Assembly: GCA_047967505.1 (NCBI GenBank)
Contig: CM106541.1
DNA from: Dipteris shenzhenensis
Lineage: Eukaryota; Polypodiophyta; Polypodiopsida; Gleicheniales
Strand: one strand, 5' to 3'
DNA: 64,000 nt
Part shown: piece after piece, positions 31,601-40,704 of the stretch
Numbering within the stretch: position 1 is the stretch's first letter
How the letters are laid out: every line of letters starts with the position of its first letter
Notes under the pieces: model-generated
The model's input: the letters and a program-made list of their open reading frames with translations, nothing else
Told to the model about the DNA's origin: nothing
Databases searched by the model: none
Position numbers and translations under genes: made by a program

Positions 31601-33085
31601 CGCCATAGCCTGGGAAGTCATGCATCGTCCACATCAAGACTGCTTTGCAATTGAAGTCTCGTGACGAGGGAGGCCTGCTCACATCATGCACCTCGATACC
31701 TCTCCGAAGTATCTCTAGCTCATCAATCAAAGGCTCCAAATAAACATCAGGGTTTTTGACTTTATGTTTCCCTGGAATTAGAAGGGACAGCATGACATGT
31801 CCTTTCTTAATAGCCATAGAGGGTGGAAGATTGTAATTCACTAATACCACTGGCCATACACTGTAAGACGTGCTTTTGAGACCAAATGGGTTCACACCGT
31901 CCATACCCAATCCAAGTCTCAAGCTCCTAGGTTCTTCCTTGAAGCTTGGCCATGTGTCTTCAATATGCTTCCACGCAGGAGAGTCCGCGGGAGTTCTCCA
32001 CTTGCCATCGGTCGATGGGAGGAATGCCATGACATGAGCTCTGCAATAGATTTGCACTTGAACATATGTTGGATGCGAGGGATTATGGGAAAATGTCGCA
32101 ATACCTTACAAGGCACGTCCAAGGTTTTGAGATCTGCTCTATATCTTGCCTCTCCACAAGTAGGACACTCTCTTGCATCCTTATGTAGTCCACGAAACAA
32201 AACGCAATCGTTGACACATGCATGGATGCGCTTGTAATCTAATCCTCTAAGAGAGGTCACATGTTGCCTTGCCATATCTCTTGAGGTCGGTAGTTTATTC
32301 TCCCTTGGAAGCATTTTACACAATAGCCTGCACGTGAAGACCATAAATGAGGAAAAGCATTCGAGTAATTGACCCACTAGCATAATTCACCATGTTTGCA
32401 AAATTGACTTTAAAGCTTACTTGAGTAATGCATTCAAACTTGCATTGCTCCATCAATAGATGGTTTGCAAGTTTAGTAACTCAAGGGAGGCACGTGGAAC
32501 AGAGAATGTGCACCCCTCAAACAGTGGAGTCGATGCCGCAGTAAAAAGATCATCCTGCTCCATGCTATTATCCCTCCCTTGATGGACATATAAATCCCGC
32601 ACCATATCATCAAACACCTCCTCCTCCACGGCTTCATGAGGTAATGTCGGAGGGCTACTATCACCATCACTCCATGCATCCGTAACGGTCCCTTCTGAAG
32701 ATCCCACCTCATATCGCCGACACTTCGTCTCCTCACGACGGGCATAGGGTAACATATGCGGGTGTGGCACTGCATCCTGTATCAAATTAAAACGGGATCA
32801 TAACTCAAACATATGAACACCCATAGGTATCTCAATCAACCTTAACTTACAAAGCCTTACCCTGTTTATGGTCACATCCCATTCTCCATACTTTGAGATA
32901 TGATTGAGTGTAATCCTGCGTGCACGATACATGTTTCCTCGACATCGATCACACAGACATTTGATTTTTTGCTCCAACCACATTTCGCGATGGTGGATAC
33001 AGAGGGATTCATCCTCACTGGAGCTACTTGTTGAAGATGGAGACATCCTACAAACAAATAACCCACCAAATTTGCTCTTCTTCAA
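28631..33085 (-). pseudogene. CACTA transposase, Tnp2-like, multi-exon, disrupted
   Basis: Exons inferred from splice signals: about 33,085-32,863 (CDRCRGNMYRAR, the N-terminal zinc-type block), 32,775-32,415, 32,326-31,593, 31,510-31,274, 31,191-30,788, 30,704-30,300, 29,900-29,490, 29,412-29,073 and 28,988-28,631. Transposase_21 hallmarks include CVNDCVLFRGLHKDA, CPTCGEARYR, RLGLGMDGVNPFG, TSYSVWPVVLVNYNLPP and MWTMHDFPGYG. NHLLDPMHIFKNV follows, then DUF4218 (HVRWLFLLERFMKTLKGFVR, ARPEGSMAEG) and DUF4216 (RRFFVYVLDVKWF), ending in an acidic tail. It would cut and join the element ends in the nucleus. Defects: a TGA stop in exon 2 (before WSNASLN, about 32,455) and a frame change near 32,025 in the stretch between LMSWH and STDGKWRTPADSPAW. 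No clean splice donor was found at the end of the DUF4218 exon. Confidence 0.88.
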
Positions 33086-33109
33086 ATGTTTAATTTAAAC
33101 TCTGTGTTG

Positions 33110-33260
33110 TGTCTATCGCCGCGTCTATACTCGCGTCTAAAATCGCATCTAACGGCGCGTCTAAACGTGCATCTACTCTATGTATTTAGACGCGCCTATA
33201 GATGCACTATTAGACGTGACTATAGACGCGGCTTTTAAACCTGCTTTTCGGTGCGCCGCT
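33110..33260. repeat. Internal GCGTCTA cluster, 5' of transposase gene
   Basis: About ten copies, for example GCGTCTATACTCGCGTCTA and TAGACGCGCCTATAG, directly upstream of the transposase first exon. They could let the element's DNA-binding protein act on its own promoter, which is inference by analogy with En/Spm. Confidence 0.75.
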
Positions 33261-33639
33261 CGCTTTGCTTTTCTTCACATTACTTATACTTCACGCGGCT
33301 TGCTTCCTTCTTTATTAGTAGATCCATAGTTTCGAAGCTTAAGAGGGAGGCTCCCATACTTACTTCCAAGCTTACACTCAAGAGAAAGGCACCCACACTT
33401 ACTTCTAAGCTTAAAGGAGAGAAGGACGAACAAGGAGAAGAAGCAACTTTGAAAAAGAAAGAAGAACCTTCCATACCTCTATCCAAGTAAGTCTTTTTGC
33501 AGTTGATCTTGTTTGGAAGTTTGCTCTCTCCAGTTTTGTACTTTCTCGTATCCAAGAAGCGCATGACCTAGGTATTAGTGTCACGTTTTTGAGTCGGGCG
33601 CAATGTCCTTTTCTACTTTTTAGAAATCTCGTCTGTCAG

Positions 33640-33835
33640 AGCGCGTCTATAGGCGCATCTCAGAGCGCGTCTACAGGCGCGTCTAACCGTGCGTCTGGCT
33701 TGTTTCAGACACAAACACACGCGTCTATAGACGCTCTGTTAGACGCTCTGTTAGACGAGTTGTTAGACGCTTTGTTAGACGCATCTATAGACGCGCAAAT
33801 CAGACGCGTCTATAGACGCGCTCTGACAGTAAGCC
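33640..33835. repeat. Internal GCGTCTA cluster, 5' of plus-strand gene
   Basis: Roughly sixteen copies. In the second half they become near-regular, as TAGACGCTCTGT repeated at 12-bp spacing, and include the perfect palindromic arrangement TCTATAGACGC. The cluster sits upstream of the plus-strand gene and mirrors the cluster at 33,110. Confidence 0.8.
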
Positions 33836-34011
33836 TCTCTTTTCTTCCCCTTTCTTCTCAGCTCATCAGTAATAGATTTTTTTCCTTTTTTCCAGTTCAA
33901 CATGTGGCCAGGAAGCGCTTTTAGCTCACTTGATCCCCGGGAATCTATTTGGAAGGACTTATATAATCTTTTAGGGCACCCTCTCCAAGTCCTGCGGAGT
34001 TATACGGGTAT

Positions 34012-35118
34012 ATGACGGGTACTATAAACACTCCCCAGGAGTCAGCACTACAGACTCCAAGCCACCCCACACCGCCTGAGATCACCCCAGCGGAGTCAGC
34101 ACAGCCGTCTTATGCCCCTTCTTATGCCCCTTCCCCCGTACCGTCTTATGCCCCTTCCCCCATGCCGTCTTATGTCCCTTCTGCCATCCCGTCTTATGCC
34201 CCTTCCCCCATGCCGTCAGGAGGTCCTTCTGTCTCGGCGAGCCGTTGACGTACTCTTGTGCCGTCGAGACTCGGTTCTCCAGCTACGACTGGTCAGCGTA
34301 GTCCCGTGTAGTCCCCAGCTACGAGTGGCCAGCGTACGAACTTGACACGACAGGGTAGCAGGCGTAGTAGCAGGGAGAGCGGTGGGGGATGCATGGCACA
34401 GTGCTTTGGGCCATGTGGCGGTGGGGAGGATGATGATTCGGATGATTTAGACGTGCCTCTGGGTGATGGTACGATTTATTATGACATCACTCAGACAGGA
34501 GGCATCTTGATGGATGCGCGGGGGAAGGACATCATGGCCTTCATGCGCTCTGTAATTGCTAACAATTACAGAGATTGCTTTATCCACTACAAAGACCACC
34601 CAAAGAGGTTGGCTGATGAGACCCTCGCTACTGTTCGCTCTAGGTATCCTAACCCCCCCAATCGCCAGTTCACAGATAAATGGGGGAAGTCAAAGATTGT
34701 TACGATACTTAGCAATAAATTATGTAGTTTATTAGGAGGTTGGTTGTTTCTTTGTACTAATCCCTCCGCAAAGTGTGTCGCGGTCATGCAGCTTGGGATC
34801 GTGGGCAGATACCCTACTCCAGTGGAGACAACCTACCACCGCCACCATCGCAGAGGAGATACATGGAGGCACTTCTATGATGACGGGTTGATTACTGAGG
34901 AGCAGTATACCCGAGCTACTGGAGCGGCCCCCCAGGTATTTGAAAGTAATTAAATAATGCCAAAATTATAAGTAAAGATTTGATTTTTCATACATTGATA
35001 TATGTTGTCCCTTGTTTACAGGCCCGTGCACAAGACGATGAGGAAGAGGAGAAAGGAGGCGCAGAAGGGAGCGCAGAAGGGAGCGTGGAAGGGAGCGAGG
35101 ACCTAGAGAACATAGATT
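34012..35118 (+). pseudogene. Second CACTA gene (TnpA-position protein), two exons
   Basis: Transcribed away from the transposase. One frame runs from MTGTINTPQESAL through a Pro/Ser/Tyr repeat (PSYAPSPM units) into a Ser/Arg-rich stretch interrupted by two stops (near 34,248 and 34,310). It is then open from 34,342 for 203 codons: an acidic DDDSDDLDVPLGDG, then MDARGKDIMAFMRSVI and RQFTDKWGKSK. A GT donor after GAAPQ (34,936) and an AG acceptor (35,022) join a short acidic exon ending EGSEDLENID. By position it corresponds to the DNA-binding TnpA or Transposase_24-type accessory protein of CACTA elements; I do not recognise its fold. If translation starts at 34,342, the gene may be intact. 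Confidence 0.6.
34105..34220 (+). repeat. 24-bp coding repeat (PSYAPSPM)
   Basis: Four to five in-frame copies of a unit TCTTATGCCCCTTCCCCCAT(GCCG) encode an octapeptide PSYAPSPM/V. It lies in the proline-rich N-terminal part of the plus-strand CACTA gene. Confidence 0.8.
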
Positions 35119-35439
35119 AGTCGTATAAGTAGTGCTAGCTACTGTTTTTTGTACTTAAAGCCATTGGCTTGGCTTTGTGCCTCTTGTATATACACTCCTC
35201 TTATTTTTCGTACTTAAAGCCACATGATATGGCTTAGCTTCGTGCTATATGTATATACAAGCACTTTTTGAGCTTTCAATTTTATTGCATTTTGGAGTTG
35301 TAATGTTTTATTTGGAATTGTAATTAAAATGCAGTTGGCTGTAAGAATTGAATTACACAATGTGGATATGGGATTCTTGTAACTATTTAGCATACACAAC
35401 ATACACAGTATTCCGTAAAATTTAAATTAAAAAAAAATA

Positions 35440-35690
35440 AAGCGCGTCTATCAGTGCGTTTAAAAATACGTTTATATGTGCGTCTGTCTGTTCGAATTGC
35501 GTCTATATGTGCGTCTATAAACGCGTTTATAAGCGCGTCTATTTATGCATCTAACTGTGCATCTATACGCGCGTGTGTCTGATATATAGACGCGCAATTA
35601 GACGCGAAAATAGACGCACAAATAGACGCGCCCGTAAGTTTTTTATTTAGTTCATGAAACGCGTCTGTGCGCACGTCTATGTGTGCTTTG
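35440..35690. repeat. Right subterminal GCGTCTA / TAGACGC array
   Basis: About eighteen degenerate copies, mostly GCGTCTAT on the left half and TAGACGCG on the right half (e.g. AGACGCGCAATTAGACGCG). This is the counterpart of the left array at 28,200-28,470. Confidence 0.8.
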
Positions 35691-35700
35691 TCTTGTTGTG

Positions 35701-36020
35701 CTGCCTCTGGGCTTATGAATTGCTCTTTCTTTACCCCAACACCAACATCCAAATAGGGATACTTGTTGGTCTAGGCCTATCTAGAGTGAAATCATGAGAC
35801 CAATTCTCAAGGTTGTGGAACCAGTCCCACTTGGTTCTATTTGGTACTATTAGTAATGTATAGTCCCATTTATAATAGAGACACTTACTATTTTGTGTTG
35901 TTATCACACCCTTCATAAAGACTCTAGTCTTTAAATCTTCAGTAGCTTGCCTATAACATTGATTATTGAACTCATACACTCATCAAGTTAGAATATCCAT
36001 TGCAAGTCTACAATCTAATA
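35701..36020 (-). mobile_element. LINE relic, segment 1: ORF1 N-terminal half (DUF4283-like)
   Basis: Minus strand from 35,979: MYEFNNQCYRQATEDLKTR, then a block typical of plant LINE ORF1 (DUF4283): KWDWFHNLENWSHDFTL, RPRPTSIPIWMLVLG. After a one-base slip comes EQFISPEAAQ, ending exactly at the CACTA terminus. ORF1 continues beyond the transposon at 28,176 (CVKMDIVEDLP), with perhaps 20-25 residues missing. This is the 5'-most piece of the split LINE; the true 5' end was not found. Confidence 0.65.
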
Positions 36021-36530
36021 TTGTCACATGCCTTCATGAGAGCTCAGCTTTTTGGATCTCCAATGGGTTGCCGGTATAAAAAGAAGAAAGAGCTATGCTA
36101 AAGGTATCAAAGGGCAACCTTGAACAACTAATGAGAAGGTAATGAAAAAGGTTCACAAGGGACACCTTCAAGGGTAGGGAGGAGGTGTGGCATAGGGAGA
36201 GTGTAGTACAAGGAAAGATGATGATGTAGTAAAGATGACTACATGATGTTCCGAGAAGCTAGTTTAGAGAGGAGCAGCACTACTATGAGCGTAGTCCCAT
36301 GAATGCAATTTGTACGACCAAAATATGTGGAGGGCCAAATGCTGGCAAGTTTGCCTTACTCACCAAGGCTACAAAAAAATTTGATGTGTTGAAAAATAAC
36401 CACCCCTTCCACTTCGAAACTACTATTACCTGACACAAGGGAGCACCTCTAGATAACTTGCAATTTTACTAGCTTCTACACATAATCATGGACAACCCCC
36501 TCGATCTCTACACATTGACTTAATGAATAC
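36021..36530. other. Unassigned sequence
   Basis: No gene or family recognised. It may include worn gag or integrase sequence of the copia relic that follows, but no motif supports this. Confidence 0.4.
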
Positions 36531-36534
36531 TTTT

Positions 36535-37090
36535 ACAAATCTCATTGGATAAGTACGAGGCTTGACTCATGGCAAAAGGATTTGCACAAGTCAAAGGATT
36601 TGACTATTAGGATACATTTGCCACCACAAACAAGTTAACCAAATCCACCTTGTCTTGGCCTTAATAGTGCAAAAAAGATGGCCACTCCTACAGATGGTAT
36701 GTCAAGGCTACCTTTTGGATTGAAAATCTCGAGAACGAGGTGTACATGGCACAACCAGTGTGTTTTGAGATTCTCAGTTTAGAAGGCATAGTTTGTAGAC
36801 TCAAGAAGGCTCTTTACGAGCTGAAACAGGCCCCACGTGCATGGTTGGTACTAGTGGATTGACACTTCTTTTGTGAGTACTAGTTTTATCAAAAGCCCCT
36901 ATATGCTAATTTATATGTTTTTGTTATAAAAGGAAGTACCTGGTGATTGCCCTTTATGTGGATGGCGTTATCATCATCTCAGGGAGCCATGAAGACAAGA
37001 TCTCTCAAATGAAGGAGATGTTGAGGTCTGTTTCTTCACATCAATTGGCTCTTACTTCCTCTTGGAGCCTACTACTACACAATATTGCAA
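36535..37090 (+). mobile_element. Ty1/copia reverse-transcriptase relic
   Basis: Plus-strand fragments of one RT domain: LMAKGFAQVKGFDY, NEVYMAQPVCFE, VCRLKKALYELKQAPRAWL (about 36,790-36,850), and LVIALYVDGVIIISGSHEDK. The last is the catalytic box, with YVDG in place of the normal YVDD, so one catalytic Asp is lost. Stops and frame changes occur throughout. No LTR was recognised, and it is a different copia lineage from A/B judging by sequence. Confidence 0.8.
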
Positions 37091-38160
37091 CAAGATAATC
37101 TCTCGTCCACGCATCAGCTTTGCAATGCCTTCAATAGCTCCAAACACAAGTACCATATATCATCTTATTTTGCCACATCAGTAGAACATGTGGCAATCAG
37201 GCCACATCATTCGAGCTTGTATAGTGCCACATCATCCAAACTAGTGGACTATCCCATCAACCACATCAGTAGTCCAGCCAATCGTGAACTCATAGTACCA
37301 TGTCATCACTACCATGAAGGTAGTTGAGTCAGCATTACTAGCTCAAGAGTGCCACATCGTCATTGCAATCTCCACATGGACAACTTAGTAGGATTGACAT
37401 CGATAGCAAGGTGGCACGCTGCCACTTTATATTATGCCATCTAAGCATGGTGTGCTACATAGGTAGCAATTGCATCTATGTATGCCATATCACCCGTGCA
37501 TGCCACATCATAATTTTGAGCACTCTTTCAAACAAAGGTTGGCAAATCTTCAAAGTGCCATAGCTTTTGATCCATAGAGAAGTTTAAGGTGCTAAAAAAT
37601 GAAAATTGCACAAGAGCTCATGCTCTTTACACTAATTATCTCAAATTTTGAGCTTTGACCTACTCAAAGTGTAGACTCATTCAACCTCATCATCAAAACC
37701 ACCTCATGGTTCATTGTAGCCTCTTCAAACCAACACATAAAGGAATAAAGAAAAGAAAGTATGTGTCTAGTTGTAGACTAGCACACCTTTGTAGGAGACC
37801 GAACTCCACAAAGCCAAGTGAGCCCTTACTAAAACACCCAATTCGTTCCTGTTGGTGTCCGTGATCTATCATCTGTTTTCACATACATCTGATGCAGTGG
37901 GAAGTTCACCACGTCAGTGAGTCACTTGCAAAGTTCTCTCTTTTGGATTCTTTAAAGTTATTTTGTTGACTATTTTTGGCATTGATTTCTGCACATACAT
38001 CACTCTGGTAAAGCCTCTTGGCTATTTCGACAAATTGTTGTCACTATCTTGTTACCGGTTTTGACCTTCTACATTTGCTTATCCCATCATGACTTGGAGC
38101 AAACATCATGATTAGAAAACAGTCTCTTTTGCGGGGGAGTATTACGGACTGAGGAGGTTG
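37085..38160. other. Interval with dispersed GCCACATCA motif and purine tract
   Basis: Between about 37,160 and 37,520 the word (G)CCACATCA/G recurs roughly eight times at irregular spacing. Near 38,134 a purine run GCGGGGGAG is followed by TATTACGG, which looks like the polypurine tract and 3' LTR start of an LTR element, but no matching second LTR was seen. No gene is called here. Confidence 0.4.
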
Positions 38161-40704
38161 AGCACAAGCCCCACAAAGTCCACTTACATCTCTTATCTTT
38201 CAGCTCATGATCAAGTTTATGAATGCTCATTTATCAGCATTCTTTCCACATTTCAGTAGCCTTTCACAGTGAAGCATCTCAGTGTTCTCATTGGTAGATA
38301 CTCTTGATGGAAGATGGGTAAGCCTCTACCATGGAGCCCCATAAAATCTCCAACGTGAAGCAATTCACATTCTGACAATATTCATTAATGACTCTGGATG
38401 AAAATCCGTGAGTGACAAGGCAAAAGAACATTACCCGGTATACAATTCTGATTCGGAGTTCATAGGTCTCGTCTCAGATAAAACCAGTTTGAATGCCACA
38501 TATTTATCATATGCTTGCATAGATTAGACTCTACTTTTCGATCATGCAGATTTATAGGTAAGCCTTCAGGATGAGGCCCTTCCCTCTAATCATCGTAGTC
38601 TTAACATTTGTAGCGATGTACAACCATCACATGCTTGCATTGATCAGAACACACTTTTTGATCATGCAGACATATAAGCCCTCAACCCATCAGATTCTGT
38701 AGATTTATGCCAAAAGTACATTATTTGTTTACTGCCATTTGTGATCAGCAAAAAAATCCTTAGCATCAGGACATCTCAGCATCAGTTCAGTTATGCCATA
38801 GTGCATCATTCTTGGATTCAGTTTTGACCACCACTTGTGATCAGCATATCAATCCTCAGCATGAGACAATTCAGCCCTACCATATTGCAGTTGATATTAT
38901 CAGTTTTTCCCATAGAGCAAATTGGGCTCAAACCCATAACTCAGTCTTTGTTCAACAAGGAGGGAACAGGGGTTTGCCATTCTGAAGACAAGGGAGAGGT
39001 ATACAAGCACAAATTCAGACATTTTTAAGCAGCGATAACTGGCGATTGAACAGGGCAGCCAGGAGTCCTTATCACAGGCCAATCATCTAGGCCCATTAAG
39101 CAAGCTGATTTGAGAATAGGGGTAAAACACCTGCAAAAGTAAACAGAACCAAAAGACGATGAAGTACTGGCCTTTGTACCAATGACCCTGGTTATGCATG
39201 AGAGCTCCATTATGAGCTGGAAAGGGTTGATCAAGGAGAGACCCATCTATTTCATTCAATCATTGCATATATATTCAGCCAGTCTTCCTCCACTAATGTG
39301 GAGTTTCACCTACAGTAGTGACTGATTCTACATGCAATGGTGGAATGAAGAGATGGGTCTCTTCTTGATCAGCTCCATCCTAAACATTTCAAGCTCTCAT
39401 GGACAACGGCCGGTGAATCATTGAAATCTAGAAGAGCAGTATTACTGCATTATGTTTTAGGCTTGTGTTAAAATTGAATACTTGTTAAAGGACTCTTTTG
39501 AGTTCAAACCAGTCCTGCTGCTTTAATTTCTTATCGTTCAATCTTTATTTTAGCCCTCGGTTTCTATCTTGTATGACTTGAGCTCCTCTAAGGAGGTGAG
39601 AAAAGCAGTCGAGAGCTCAGATCATGAGGAAAACAGGAAATCATTTCGATAATATGCGAGTGAAAGGATTTGATCAGTCTGCTTTGTACTCGGCCAAAAG
39701 CTGGAGCGTATCTAGGGCTGTCCATCTGCCATGCTTTCCTTTTTCTATATGTATCTCTCTCCCAACTGCCCTTCTCTGTCTGCATCCCTGTCTCTGTGAC
39801 CATCAGAAAAGATGGCTGGATACTGTGAACAAAAGCTTACAACATAGAGTAGCCATAGAGGAGTTGCCAATGATCTATACAATCTAGAGACATTCATCAT
39901 AGTAGATATTTTGCTGAATTAACCTTTTTTAGTTTTAAAAGACAAGCGAAGGAAAACAAAAAGGCAAGCGAAGGTTGTAAAGGAAAAATCTAACCAAACA
40001 CTCCAAATTATTATTCTGATACTTCTGTGGCGAATAGTTGGTTGACAACATCTTAAAAGCAATCTTGTGGCTCACCTATTTCAAATTACTTTACATGGTC
40101 AGAAGGACCCATCAACTAATCAACATTCTTGAGGCAGTTGAGAATAGCAGCAGTAAAAATGACTGTGTCCTAGAACGAGGCTTATATAGCTATCCATTCT
40201 TATTGAAAAATGATGTGGTCTTTCCAGGACAAGGATCAAGCACCATAAACTGGGGGTAAACTCAGTAATATCAAGGAGCCTTTCTAGTTTCTGTTGGGCT
40301 AGATTGCTTCTTTCGTGTAGACCTAAGACAACATGCTGCACACCACTGTCCCAGAATGCAGAAAAACCATTCCAGCTACCACGTCACCGAACACACAAGA
40401 CATTCTCCTTCCAAATTAATACAGGTCCCTCCCCTAGAAAGGGAAATGTCATCATTAATATTAACAATGCAACACGAATGCAAGCATCATCAAAGAACTG
40501 AATGCTGAACGTTTCTTGAACACGTTTACTAATTATAAGAGAGATAAATTTTCCAATGAAAGATGCGAGATGCAGGAACACATTTACCTGCCTCTGTCAA
40601 GTGACTTCCTGAAGAAGAAGAAGCATCCATGTCAAGGAAGCTACGCAAATCTTAAATAGCATTAATGGATACAAAATGCAGGAGATGGTAACAAAGCTCT
40701 TTTA
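38161..40704. other. EXO70 3' flank, no gene seen
   Basis: No convincing reading frame. From 38,505 to 38,870 two kinds of short degenerate direct repeats occur. CATGCTTGCAT..GATCATGCAGA is at about 38,510 and 38,630, and TTGTGATCAGCA..AATCCTxAGCAT is at about 38,740 and 38,838. The part next to 40,700 should contain the EXO70 3' UTR, but I cannot define it. Confidence 0.45.

Larger units (their letters stand above)
28177..35700. mobile_element. CACTA (En/Spm) DNA transposon, 7.5 kb
   Basis: The ends form imperfect terminal inverted repeats. Read inward, the left end starts CATAACAACACAAAGCA and the right end CACAACAAGACAAAGCA, both close to the En/Spm end CACTACAAGAAAA. Flanking trinucleotides are TTG and CTG, a degenerate 3-bp target duplication at best. 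Inside are a Tnp2-type transposase gene (-) and a second gene (+) transcribed divergently, with dense clusters of a GCGTCTA motif near both ends and between the genes. It lies inside ORF1 of the LINE: the ORF1 N-terminal part resumes at 35,701. The transposase is interrupted by a stop and a frameshift, so it cannot move autonomously as read. Confidence 0.85.

Noticed and set aside
38130-38180. 3' LTR start after the purine run at 38,134
   Set aside because: Looks like a polypurine tract plus LTR start, but no second LTR or target duplication could be found in the window.
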